Of a stretch of DNA of 36,747 nucleotides, positions 25,794-33,346 are shown piece after piece (the first letter of the stretch is position 1; every line of letters begins with the position of its first letter). The stretch is from Eubacteriales bacterium. Its GTDB lineage: Bacteria; Bacillota; Clostridia; Lachnospirales; Lachnospiraceae. A program made the translations under genes and the position numbers. The notes below the pieces were generated by a model that ran no database searches, had not been told where the DNA came from, and was given only the letters and a program-made list of their open reading frames with translations. The stretch is from positions 1 to 36,747 of the forward strand of contig JAUNJG010000016.1 in the NCBI GenBank assembly GCA_030533385.1, written 5' to 3'.

Positions 25794-26284
25794 AAAGGTA
25801 TGTTCGAGCTTTTGTGAGCTGTGCACTTTTGGTACTCGTCGACCAGTTGTCTAAACTTTGGGCGGTGCAGACGTTAAAAGATGGAAATCCAATTCCTGTC
25901 ATTCGAGGCGTGTTAGAGTTTTTATATGTAGAAAACCGGGGGGCGGCTTTTGGCATCATGCAGGGTCGCCAATGGCTGTTTCTCATCATCAGTCTGGCGG
26001 TGGTGCTTGGGCTGGTGTATCTTCTGCCAAGGATTCCCGGAGAGAGAAGATATCTGTGGCTTCGCCTCTGTCTGTATCTGGTGGCGGCGGGAGCTGTGGG
26101 AAACATGATTGACCGTCTGTTTCGGGGATATGTGGTGGATTTCTTTTATTTTAAGCTGATTGATTTTCCGGTGTTTAACGTAGCGGACATTTATGTCACG
26201 GGGTCTGCCTTTTGTCTGATGCTGTTGGTGCTGTTTTACTACAAAGAGGAAGACTTTGACAGAGTATTTCCCAGGAAAAAATAA
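25790..26284 (+). CDS. lspA: Lipoprotein signal peptidase (signal peptidase II)
   Basis: LspA cleaves signal peptides of prolipoproteins such as the carboxypeptidase encoded at 18553. The 164-residue protein has four membrane segments and the catalytic aspartates Asp108 (GNMIDRLFRG) and Asp133 (NVADIYVT). The start overlaps the end of aroB by 4 nt. The rluD-like gene begins immediately after its stop. Confidence 0.95.
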   Translation: MKRYVRAFVSCALLVLVDQLSKLWAVQTLKDGNPIPVIRGVLEFLYVENRGAAFGIMQGRQWLFLIISLAVVLGLVYLLPRIPGERRYLWLRLCLYLVAAGAVGNMIDRLFRGYVVDFFYFKLIDFPVFNVADIYVTGSAFCLMLLVLFYYKEEDFDRVFPRKK

Positions 26285-27223
26285 ATGGAACAAAAAAAAG
26301 AACAACAATATTACTACACGGTCACGGCGGAGATGGAGGACAGTAGGCTGGATAAGTTTTTGGCGGGAGAGTTGCGGGAACATTCCCGCTCTTATATCCA
26401 GAAGCTCATAAAAGAAGGAAAAGTTTTGCTCAACGGAAAGACGGGCAAAGCTTCGAGTCGTCTGCATGGGGAAGATTCTGTCGTGTTGACGGTTCCTCCT
26501 TTGAAGGAGCTGGAAGTTCTCCCTGAAAAAATGGACTTGGATATTTTGTATGAAGATAACTCCGTGATTGTCATAAATAAGCCAAAGGATATGGTGGTGC
26601 ATCCCTGTCCCGGTCGTTATTCTGGCACTTTGGTCAATGGACTGCTGGATCATTGCCGGGAGCAGCTTTCAGGTATCAACGGCGTGTTAAGACCGGGGAT
26701 TGTCCATCGCATTGACAAAGATACCACCGGGGCGCTGGTGGTGTGTAAGACGGACGGGGCGCATCGCAGTCTGGCGGAGCAGTTGAAGGTGCATTCTATC
26801 ACGCGCAGGTACGAGGCGATTGTGTATCATAACTTCAGTCAGGAGGAAGGCACGGTGGATGCTCCCATCGGGAGGAGTCCCAGGGACAGAAAAAAAATGG
26901 CTGTGGAACCCAAAAACGGAAAAAGAGCCGTGACCCATTATCGGGTGTTAAACCATCTGAATCGCCGGTATAACCATATTGAATGTCGGCTGGAGACAGG
27001 GAGAACGCATCAGATTCGCGTGCATATGGCAAGCATCGGTCACCCTCTTTTGGGGGATGAAATCTATGGGCCAAAGCATGGAAGGCGAGACCTGGAAGGC
27101 CAATGTCTTCACGCCAGAATTTTGGGATTTGTCCACCCGGACACTGGAAAATACATGGAATTTGAGGCGCCTCTTCCTGAGTATTTTACAAAGCTTCTGG
27201 ATGTTTATGGGGAGGGACGGTAA
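26285..27223 (+). CDS. rluD: RluA/RluD family 23S rRNA pseudouridine synthase
   Basis: This enzyme isomerises uridines in large-subunit rRNA. The 312-residue protein has an N-terminal S4 domain (about 18-75, RLDKFLAGEL) and the RluA catalytic domain with HRIDKDTTG, where Asp144 is the expected catalytic residue, followed by RTHQIRVHMA. RluD is the best general label; the exact uridine target is not visible. It is the usual partner of lspA in Firmicutes. Confidence 0.92.
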   Translation: MEQKKEQQYYYTVTAEMEDSRLDKFLAGELREHSRSYIQKLIKEGKVLLNGKTGKASSRLHGEDSVVLTVPPLKELEVLPEKMDLDILYEDNSVIVINKPKDMVVHPCPGRYSGTLVNGLLDHCREQLSGINGVLRPGIVHRIDKDTTGALVVCKTDGAHRSLAEQLKVHSITRRYEAIVYHNFSQEEGTVDAPIGRSPRDRKKMAVEPKNGKRAVTHYRVLNHLNRRYNHIECRLETGRTHQIRVHMASIGHPLLGDEIYGPKHGRRDLEGQCLHARILGFVHPDTGKYMEFEAPLPEYFTKLLDVYGEGR

Positions 27224-27234
27224 AGCGTAACTCA

Positions 27235-27249
27235 GCCGGAGAAACCGGC
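27235..27249 (+). other. Small hairpin after rluD
   Basis: GCCGG-AGAAA-CCGGC gives a 5 bp stem. A T-run is lacking, so termination is not evident. It lies 12 nt after the rluD stop codon. Confidence 0.3.
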
Positions 27250-27282
27250 GATGAGGCAGCCGGATAAAATAAAAACTCCTTC

Positions 27283-27311
27283 TTTACAATAAAAGAGACT
27301 TGTGCTATAAT
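27283..27311 (+). promoter_or_regulatory. Extended -10 promoter of rpsO
   Basis: TTTACA at 27283-27288, 17 nt spacer, and a perfect TATAAT at 27306-27311 preceded by TGC. Transcription would start near 27318. This is among the strongest promoters in the window, as expected for a ribosomal protein gene. Confidence 0.88.
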
Positions 27312-27317
27312 ACAGCG

Positions 27318-27420
27318 GTGTTTATGCCGATAGGGCATTTAGAAGAACCTTTGCCAGGATAGTGGAGTTACTCCGACCTTGTCTTCGTAAAGGTGTTTAT
27401 TTATGTAAGGAGGACGAAAC
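27318..27420 (+). promoter_or_regulatory. rpsO 5' leader, possible S15 autoregulatory RNA
   Basis: The 103 nt leader holds a GGAG-TTA-CTCC hairpin (near 27364-27374) and several G/C-rich segments before the AAGGAGG site. S15 represses its own translation through leader RNA in several bacteria. I cannot assign this leader to a known class by eye. Confidence 0.4.
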
Positions 27421-27687
27421 ATGATTACAAAAGCAATGAAAGAAGAGCTGATTGCCAAATACGGAAGAAGCGAAGGTGACACAGGTTCACCGGAAGTACA
27501 GGTTGCCATTCTTACTGCAAGAATCAACGACCTGCAGGAACACTTCAAGGCAAATCCAAAGGATCATCATTCCAGACGTGGTCTGTTAAAGATGGTTGGT
27601 CAGAGAAGAAATTTACTTGGATATCTGAAAGAGAAAGATATTGAGCGTTACAGAACTCTGATTGAAAGATTAGGTTTAAGAAAATAA
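27421..27687 (+). CDS. rpsO: 30S ribosomal protein S15
   Basis: S15 is a primary 16S rRNA binder in the small-subunit platform. The 88-residue protein is full length and has the family features [29 protein letters not shown] and [12 protein letters not shown]. It has a promoter and terminator of its own. pnp, which follows rpsO in many bacteria, is absent here. Confidence 0.98.
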   Translation: MITKAMKEELIAKYGRSEGDTGSPEVQVAILTARINDLQEHFKANPKDHHSRRGLLKMVGQRRNLLGYLKEKDIERYRTLIERLGLRK

Positions 27688-27701
27688 TACACAAAAAGAA
27701 G

Positions 27702-27726
27702 GGCGCTGCGTTTGCGGCGTCTTTTT
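27702..27726 (+). terminator. Intrinsic terminator of rpsO
   Basis: GGCGCTGC-GTTT-GCGGCGTC forms an 8 bp stem with two wobble pairs, followed directly by TTTTT (27722-27726). Confidence 0.88.
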
Positions 27727-27787
27727 GCTTTCTTTTGGCGGCAGATATCTGCCCTGCCCCGAAAGATTGGGGAATCAGGAGGAGATT

Positions 27788-28447
27788 ATGGGACGGATGT
27801 TTAAATGGATTTTCCTGGCGGTGGTCATATTGCTGCTGGGAATTGGATTCCGACAATATAACAACTATGAGAAAAAAAGAGAGATACGGGAGGATGCGTT
27901 GCTATACTTCAAAGAAGAAGATTATGCGAAGACTATCCAATATTTGGAAGAGGCCTTGGCGCTCCGCTCCCTTTTTGCTGCCGGTTTAAATCATGATATG
28001 ACATGTTATCTGGCGGAGAGTCATTATCAGCTAAAAGAATATAAAGAGGCGGAGAAGATTTACGATAAGCTTCTCTCCGATGACCCGAAGGAGGCAAAGT
28101 ATTACGAATTAAAGGGACGCTGTGCCAGGGAAGCGGGAGAACAAAAAAGGGCGGTAGACATATTTGAAGAAGGATGGGAAAGGACAAAAGACAGTGAATT
28201 TCTGGAAGATATCTGCGATATTTATTTGGAGGAAGGTAAATATAAAAAGGCGCTGAATTTCACCCGACAGGGTATCGAGGCGGGAGGAGAGACGCTCCGG
28301 CAGTTTATGTTTCAGGAAGTGATTATTTACGAGAAATCCCAGGAGTATGAGAAAGCATATGAGGCAGTATGCAAATATTGTGAGCAATTTCCGGAAGACG
28401 AAAGGGGACAGAGAGAGAAAATCTTCCTCTCCACGAGGGCGGCGTGA
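27788..28447 (+). CDS. Membrane-anchored TPR protein
   Basis: The 219-residue protein starts with a single membrane segment (about 5-22) after a short basic tail, then a series of tetratricopeptide-like helical repeats (for example ALLYFKEEDYAKTIQYLEEAL and CYLAESHYQLKEYKEAEKIY in part). TPR proteins mediate protein contacts; no partner is evident. Start ATG 27788 follows AGGAGG, and the frame's upstream ATG at 27725 lies in the rpsO terminator. No promoter was found between the terminator and this gene. Confidence 0.8.
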   Translation: MGRMFKWIFLAVVILLLGIGFRQYNNYEKKREIREDALLYFKEEDYAKTIQYLEEALALRSLFAAGLNHDMTCYLAESHYQLKEYKEAEKIYDKLLSDDPKEAKYYELKGRCAREAGEQKRAVDIFEEGWERTKDSEFLEDICDIYLEEGKYKKALNFTRQGIEAGGETLRQFMFQEVIIYEKSQEYEKAYEAVCKYCEQFPEDERGQREKIFLSTRAA

Positions 28448-28496
28448 CTGTACACAGGAAGTCGCCGCAGATTTTTATATAAAAGAAATGAACAGT

Positions 28497-28541
28497 CACA
28501 GTTCGTCCGGAAGGGACGGCGCTGTGGCCGGATGGCGCAGC
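28497..28541 (+). other. Two overlapping, mutually exclusive hairpins after the TPR gene
   Basis: One fold pairs CACAG (28497-28501) with CTGTG (28522-28526) and CGTCC with GGACG. The other pairs GCTGTG-CC (28521-28529) with GGCGCAGC (28534-28541). Both use the same CTGTG, so they cannot form together. AT-rich sequence follows, but there is no clear T-run. It could be a weak terminator. Confidence 0.45.
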
Positions 28542-28576
28542 GGTGATAATTTATTATAATTTATAGTGTCTGATAT

Positions 28577-28594
28577 GTGTCAATCTGTTGACAC
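28577..28594. promoter_or_regulatory. Perfect 18 bp palindrome over the ptsH -35 box (candidate operator)
   Basis: GTGTCAA-TCTG-TTGACAC is a perfect 7 bp dyad around a 4 bp centre. It covers the whole -35 hexamer of the ptsH promoter. It does not match the usual CcpA cre consensus. The regulator is unknown. Confidence 0.65.
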
Positions 28595-28616
28595 TATATG
28601 CAAAGAATGATAAAAT
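28588..28616 (+). promoter_or_regulatory. Consensus promoter of ptsH
   Basis: A perfect TTGACA at 28588-28593, a 17 nt spacer, and TAAAAT at 28611-28616 preceded by TGA (extended -10). Transcription would start near 28623, about 283 nt before the ptsH start codon. Confidence 0.9.
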
Positions 28617-28622
28617 TATCCT

Positions 28623-28905
28623 AATACTAAAATAACTTATGGGACATAAAAACAATAAAAAAGTCTGGATTTGTCATCCCCAAAAGGCGCGTGCAGGCAT
28701 CGTGCCGGGATTATGATGTATAACAGTTCTTTTTTTGTTTATACTGCATGGGTAGAGATATCATTTCAAAAAGAAACGAATCTGATATGCCTTTCACTTT
28801 CTTGGCGGTAATGGAACCGGTTATTTTTAGTCAGTTATTTATTATTCGGTGACAGCACTGTACTACAGATTGCGTCATCATTTTTAAGTAAAGGAGAAAA
28901 ATATT
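28623..28905 (+). promoter_or_regulatory. Long 5' leader of ptsH
   Basis: About 283 nt with no supported gene. I see a GGCGCG/CGTGCC hairpin near 28686-28706, a T7 run (about 28731-28737), and an AACCGGTT palindrome near 28816-28823. A leader this long before a housekeeping PTS gene suggests RNA-based or attenuation control, but I could not match a riboswitch class. Confidence 0.4.
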
Positions 28906-29169
28906 ATGGTATCACAGAAAATTACAATCAACAACCCACAGGGACTTCACATGAGACCGGCAGGCGTTTTTGCAAAGGGTGTTGCAAAATTTGAGAGCGA
29001 TGTGACGATCCACTTCAACGGAAAGGCAATCAATGCGAAGAGCCTTCTGAACATTATCGGTGCCTGCATCAAATGTGGCGCAGAGATTGAGCTGGAATGT
29101 AACGGCCCTGACGAAGAAGAGGCATTGAAGACAGCAGTTGAGATGATCGAATCCGGTTTAGGAGAATAA
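28906..29169 (+). CDS. ptsH: Phosphocarrier protein HPr
   Basis: HPr passes phosphate from Enzyme I to the sugar-specific EIIA domains. His15 in GLHMRPA is the phosphoryl site (Met replaces the usual Ala after His). Ser46 in NAKSLLN is the HPr kinase site of Gram-positive bacteria, through which HPr controls carbon catabolite repression. The 87-residue length is normal. It has a good AAAGGAG site and the strong promoter described above. ptsI follows after about 220 nt. Confidence 0.97.
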   Translation: MVSQKITINNPQGLHMRPAGVFAKGVAKFESDVTIHFNGKAINAKSLLNIIGACIKCGAEIELECNGPDEEEALKTAVEMIESGLGE

Positions 29170-29389
29170 TAAAACTGTATATATGTCCAACAGGAAAGAC
29201 GCGATGGGAGTAGTTTCCAAAGGGTCTTTTCTTTGAGAATGGCGGAAATGCAGACGAAAAGATGAGCAAGAGGGAGCGCAACTGTCTGCATGATGACTGA
29301 AGTGAAAACAGAAGGACGTTTGCAGGCTTTTGCAATAGAAGGATGTCTGCCGGAAGGCAGATAAGTTAATGATTATAGAGGTGGAAGTC
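29170..29389 (+). other. Structured 220 nt spacer between ptsH and ptsI
   Basis: No gene is supported. Visible structures are GCAGAC/GTCTGC (6 bp, enclosing about 34 nt, roughly 29252-29298) and TCTGCC-GGAA-GGCAGA with a GNRA-type loop (29346-29361) just before the ptsI ribosome site. Such spacers can set the relative amounts of HPr and Enzyme I. Confidence 0.45.
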
Positions 29390-31093
29390 ATGTATACTGG
29401 TATTGGTGCATCTGCAGGGATTGGCATCGGTTCTGTCGTGATTGTAAAAGAACCGTCCCTGGCCTACAATAATGTCGAAATCAGCGATGTTGCCGCTGAA
29501 AAAGAGCGCTTTGAGGCTGCATTGGAACAATGCATTGCAAAGACGCAGGCTATGGCAGAAGATATGAAAACGCGCGTGGGGGAAAAAGAAGCAGAGATTT
29601 TGGAAGGGCATGTTTTACTTTTGATGGATCCGGAAATGACCGGACAGATTCATGCGAACATCGAAAATAAAATGTGTGCGGAAGCTTCCGTGGAACAGGT
29701 TTGTGATATGTATGCGCAGATGTTTGCGTCCATTGAGGATGAAATGTTCCAGCAGAGAGCTACGGATGTCTGCGACATTAAGACAAGACTGTTAAAGATT
29801 CTTCTCGGAGTGGAAGATTTGGATTTGGCTTCTGTGCCGGCAGGAACTGTCCTGGTGGCGGAGGATTTGACGCCATCTATGACAGCCGGAATTAATCCTG
29901 CAAATGTGGCAGGCGTGCTGACGGAGATTGGCGGAAAGACTTCCCACTCTGCAATTCTTGCAAGAGCGCTGGAGATTCCGGCGGTACTTAGCGTGGAAGG
30001 CATTGTGAGCAAGCTGGAAAATGGACAGCAGGTTGTTCTGGACGGCTCGACGGGAGAGGTGTTTGAGTCGCCGGATGCAGACTGCCTGGCAAAATACACG
30101 GCAAAAAGAGATGCCTATCTGGCTGAAAAGGCAGCGCTGAAAGCCTTCATCGGCAAGGAGAGTGCGACGAAGGATGGCCATGTGGTAGAGCTTTGTGCCA
30201 ACATCGGCAAGCCGGAAGACGCCTTAAAAGTGGTGGAATGTGACGGCGAGGGCGTCGGTCTTTTCCGTACAGAGTTTTTGTTTATGGATCGTCCTCAGGT
30301 TCCTACTGAGGAGGAACAGTTTGAGGCCTATAAGAAAGTTGCCGAGACTCTCGAAGGAAAGCCTGTCATCATCCGTACCCTGGATATCGGCGGGGATAAG
30401 GAAATACCATATTTGGGACTTGGAAAAGAGGAAAATCCATTCCTCGGTTTCCGTGCAGTCCGTCTTTGTCTCCAGAGGGACGACCTGTATCGTCCGCAGT
30501 TAAGGGCGCTTCTTCGAGCCAGCGCTTACGGAGATATTAAGATTATGGTTCCTATGATTTCCTGTGTGGATGAGTTCCGCACGGTGAAGGGAATGTTAAA
30601 AGAGTTGATGGCTGAGCTGGATGAGAAGGGCATCGCATATAATAAGGACATCAAGGTCGGCATCATGGTGGAGACACCTGCAGCCAGTCTGATGGCGGAT
30701 GTTTTTGCAAAAGAAGTAGATTTCTTCAGCATTGGAACCAACGATCTGACACAGTACACCATGGCAGTGGACCGCGGCAATCCGGATGTGGCTTATCTTT
30801 ACTCCACATACAATCCGGCTGTGCTTCGTTCCATCGAGAGAGTCATAAAGGCCGCAAAGGCAGAGGGAACCATGGTTGGCATGTGTGGGGAGGCGGCGGC
30901 AGACCCACTGCTGACTCCACTGTTGCTTTCTTTCGGGCTGGATGAGTTCAGTGTGAGCGCCACCTCCATCCTGGCGACAAGAAAGGTGATTTCTCTTTGG
31001 ACTATGGAGGAAGCCAACGAGGTTGCAAAGAAGGCAATGTCCATGGCTACGGCGGCAGAGATAGAAGAATATTTAAAATCAGTAGTAAAATAA
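29390..31093 (+). CDS. ptsI: PTS Enzyme I (phosphoenolpyruvate-protein phosphotransferase)
   Basis: Enzyme I takes phosphate from phosphoenolpyruvate and gives it to HPr. The 567-residue protein has the N-terminal HPr-binding helical domain, the active-site His186 in GGKTSHSAILAR, and the PEP-binding barrel with GLFRTEFLFM, GTNDLTQYTMAVDRGN and CGEAA. ATG 29390 lies 5-7 nt after GAGGTGG; the earlier ATG at 29369 has no such site. A strong terminator follows. Confidence 0.97.
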   Translation: MYTGIGASAGIGIGSVVIVKEPSLAYNNVEISDVAAEKERFEAALEQCIAKTQAMAEDMKTRVGEKEAEILEGHVLLLMDPEMTGQIHANIENKMCAEASVEQVCDMYAQMFASIEDEMFQQRATDVCDIKTRLLKILLGVEDLDLASVPAGTVLVAEDLTPSMTAGINPANVAGVLTEIGGKTSHSAILARALEIPAVLSVEGIVSKLENGQQVVLDGSTGEVFESPDADCLAKYTAKRDAYLAEKAALKAFIGKESATKDGHVVELCANIGKPEDALKVVECDGEGVGLFRTEFLFMDRPQVPTEEEQFEAYKKVAETLEGKPVIIRTLDIGGDKEIPYLGLGKEENPFLGFRAVRLCLQRDDLYRPQLRALLRASAYGDIKIMVPMISCVDEFRTVKGMLKELMAELDEKGIAYNKDIKVGIMVETPAASLMADVFAKEVDFFSIGTNDLTQYTMAVDRGNPDVAYLYSTYNPAVLRSIERVIKAAKAEGTMVGMCGEAAADPLLTPLLLSFGLDEFSVSATSILATRKVISLWTMEEANEVAKKAMSMATAAEIEEYLKSVVK

Positions 31094-31126
31094 TACATGC
31101 CGAAAAGTGCAAGAAAGCATGAAACA

Positions 31127-31163
31127 GGCAAAAAAGGGTGTTTTTTTAAACACCCTTTTTGCC
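31127..31163 (+). terminator. Intrinsic terminator after ptsI
   Basis: GGC, an A-run and GGGTGTTT pair with AAACACCC, a T-run and GCC around a TTTT loop (arms 31127-31143 and 31148-31163). The A- and T-runs on both sides would let it stop transcription from either direction. It lies inside the N-terminal extension of the helicase frame, which argues against that extension. Confidence 0.88.
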
Positions 31164-31180
31164 GCAAAGGGAATACGGAT

Positions 31181-33199
31181 ATGAGGGCAGAATTTAACGA
31201 AGAACAAAAAAAGGCAATCACTCACGGGGATGGTCCGGCGATGGTGCTGGCTGGCCCCGGATCGGGTAAGACGCTGGTCATAACATGGAGGATCAAATGG
31301 CTGATTGAAAGCAGAGGAATTCATCCTTCTAACATCCTTGTAATTACGTTTACCAGAGCGGCAGCAAAAGAAATGCGGCAAAGGTTCGGAAAGATTGCAG
31401 AGCAAGACAATTTGCCGGTAAATTTTGGAACTTTCCATTCTGTGTTTTTTATGATGTTAAGGTATGCGTACCGTTATAATGGAAGCAGTATCATCCGGGA
31501 GGAGGAGCGAAGGCATTTTATCAAGGAAGTTCTGGAGGGGACGGAGATGGAGATAGAGGACGAGCAGGACTTTATTTCAGGAATCTTGAATGAAATCAGT
31601 TACGTCAAGGGGGAGATGGTTCCTCTGTCCGTCTATCACAGCACCAACTGTGCCGATGAACTGTTTGTAACGCTATACGAAGGATATGAGAGCAGGCTGA
31701 GACAGAATCAGAAGATAGATTTCGATGACATGCTTGTTTTTTGTTATGAGCTTTTAAAACAAAGAGCGGATATTCTTTCCATGTGGCAGCATAAATTTCA
31801 ATATATTTTGGTGGATGAATTTCAGGATATCAACAAAGTACAGTATGAAATTGTAAAAATGCTGGCGGGAGAGAAAGCAAACCTGTTTATCGTGGGAGAT
31901 GATGATCAGTCCATTTATCGTTTTCGGGGGGCCAGGCCGGAAATCATGCTGGGATTTGAGAGAGATTTCCCGTCGACAAAAAAGATGGTGCTGGATATAA
32001 ATTACCGGTGCAGCAGGGAGATTGTGGAGAGTGCGGCAAGACTCATTTCCCATAATAAAAAAAGATATGAAAAACAGATAACAGCAGCGAGAGGAGAGAA
32101 GGTTCCTCTGGTATATCGGCAGTATGAAACCGTGGGGGAGGAGGCGGAAGACATCGTAAACGGCATCCGCTTTTACATAGAAAAAGGAATTGAGCCGGAA
32201 GATATTGCCGTGATTTTTCGGACCAACACCCAGCCAAGGTTGCTGGCAGGCCGTTTGATGGAGCATAACATTCCTTTTCAGATGAGGGATGTGCTTCCCA
32301 ATATTTATGAACATTGGATTGCACGAAACGTGATTGCCTATTTAAAGATGGCTGGAGGAGACCGAAGTCGAGGTCTTTTTTTACAAATTATGAACCGTCC
32401 CAAGCGGTACATTTCCAGGAAGATGATCACAGATTCTCCGGTGGATTTCCAGCGGTTGAAGCAGGAAACCTTCGGGAAAAAATGGCTGTATGAAAAAATT
32501 GATAAGCTGGAGATGGACTTGTACCTTATGAAGAAGATGGAGCCTTACGCCGCCATCCAGTATATCAGACAGGGAATCGGATACGAAGACTATCTGGAAG
32601 AGTATGCCCGGTTTCGCAAAATGAATCCGGAAGATTTGATGGAAATTCTAAACCAGATTCAGGAGAGTGCGAAGGAATATCACACGCTGGAAGAATGGCT
32701 GGACTATATTGAGGAGTACGGGAGAGAGCTGGAGAGACAGTTGGAAGCAGGACGCCGGACGGACCGTGGGGGCATTACTTTGACAACCATGCACAGTGCC
32801 AAGGGTCTGGAGTATGACGTCGTGTTCATCATGGATATGAATGAAGGGATTACGCCCCATAAAAAAGCGGTAAAGGAGACGGATTTAGAAGAGGAGAGAC
32901 GCCTGATGTATGTGGCGGTGACGAGGGCGAGAACCTATCTCTTTTTATGTTCCGTAAAAGAAATGTATCAGAAAGAGGCGAAGCCTTCCCGATATTTAAG
33001 TGAATTGAAGTTGGGTGAAAAGGAGCTGCGCCCGGGAAATCGAATCCGGCATCGAAAATACGGAGAAGGAAAGATTGAAAAGATAACACAAGAAAAGATT
33101 TCTCTGAAATTTGACAGAGGAGGACGAGTGAAGACGTTTTCCAGGAAATATCTGATAGAGGGAAACTTGTTGGAGCTTTTATCAAAAGAAGAAAAATAA
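31181..33199 (+). CDS. UvrD/PcrA-like ATP-dependent DNA helicase
   Basis: This is a superfamily 1A 3'-5' helicase of 672 residues. It has all the core motifs: the Q motif FNEEQKKAI, Walker A GPGSGKT (25-31), Ia TFTRAAAKEM, II DEFQDINK, III GDDDQSIYRFRG, IV NYRCSREIV, V TTMHSAKGLEYDVVF, and VI MYVAVTRAR. The C-terminal RHRKYGEGKIEKI resembles the PcrA tail domain. It is slightly shorter than typical PcrA, so it may be a paralog. Start ATG 31181 follows AAAGGGA (31166-31172). The longer frame from 31097 would run through the ptsI terminator. Its own promoter is not visible. Confidence 0.93.
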   Translation: MRAEFNEEQKKAITHGDGPAMVLAGPGSGKTLVITWRIKWLIESRGIHPSNILVITFTRAAAKEMRQRFGKIAEQDNLPVNFGTFHSVFFMMLRYAYRYNGSSIIREEERRHFIKEVLEGTEMEIEDEQDFISGILNEISYVKGEMVPLSVYHSTNCADELFVTLYEGYESRLRQNQKIDFDDMLVFCYELLKQRADILSMWQHKFQYILVDEFQDINKVQYEIVKMLAGEKANLFIVGDDDQSIYRFRGARPEIMLGFERDFPSTKKMVLDINYRCSREIVESAARLISHNKKRYEKQITAARGEKVPLVYRQYETVGEEAEDIVNGIRFYIEKGIEPEDIAVIFRTNTQPRLLAGRLMEHNIPFQMRDVLPNIYEHWIARNVIAYLKMAGGDRSRGLFLQIMNRPKRYISRKMITDSPVDFQRLKQETFGKKWLYEKIDKLEMDLYLMKKMEPYAAIQYIRQGIGYEDYLEEYARFRKMNPEDLMEILNQIQESAKEYHTLEEWLDYIEEYGRELERQLEAGRRTDRGGITLTTMHSAKGLEYDVVFIMDMNEGITPHKKAVKETDLEEERRLMYVAVTRARTYLFLCSVKEMYQKEAKPSRYLSELKLGEKELRPGNRIRHRKYGEGKIEKITQEKISLKFDRGGRVKTFSRKYLIEGNLLELLSKEEK

Positions 33200-33200
33200 T

Positions 33201-33229
33201 TTCACAGAGCTGTGGATATATGATACAAT
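33201..33229 (+). promoter_or_regulatory. Extended -10 promoter of uppP
   Basis: TTCACA at 33201-33206, 17 nt spacer, then TACAAT at 33224-33229 preceded by TGA. It begins 2 nt after the helicase stop. Predicted start is near 33236, giving a leader of about 111 nt. Confidence 0.8.
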
Positions 33230-33268
33230 CATTCAAGAGTGCGCCGGCATTTTGCGGCGGCGCCAGGT

Positions 33269-33297
33269 CAGGCAGATGGAGATTTCCCATCTGCCTG
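33269..33297 (+). other. 11 bp hairpin in the uppP leader
   Basis: CAGGCAGATGG pairs perfectly with CCATCTGCCTG around a 7 nt loop. A GC-rich pairing GCGCC/GGCGC (about 33241-33263) precedes it. No T-run follows, so it is more likely a regulatory or stabilising structure than a terminator. Confidence 0.6.
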
Positions 33298-33346
33298 TGT
33301 GTGGCCGTCTTGTCAGTGCTCGAAGGATTTAGGAGGTAATAAAAAC

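Noticed and set aside
28489-28559. A 23-codon frame after the TPR gene
   Set aside because: It has no ribosome site and its sequence is explained by the two overlapping hairpins.
28588-28603. The ptsH palindrome as a CcpA cre site
   Set aside because: The centre is TCTG, not the CG of cre sites, and the arms do not fit the consensus.
29182-29236. A 17-codon frame in the ptsH-ptsI spacer
   Set aside because: It lacks a ribosome site and its sequence shows no protein-like features.
31097-31180. N-terminal extension of the helicase from 31097
   Set aside because: It is encoded by the ptsI terminator hairpin, has no ribosome site, and the family's Q motif begins just after ATG 31181.
33239-33346. 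Upstream extension of uppP from 33239
   Set aside because: It reads through the leader hairpin and lacks the hydrophobic pattern of the family; AGGAGGT precedes ATG 33347.
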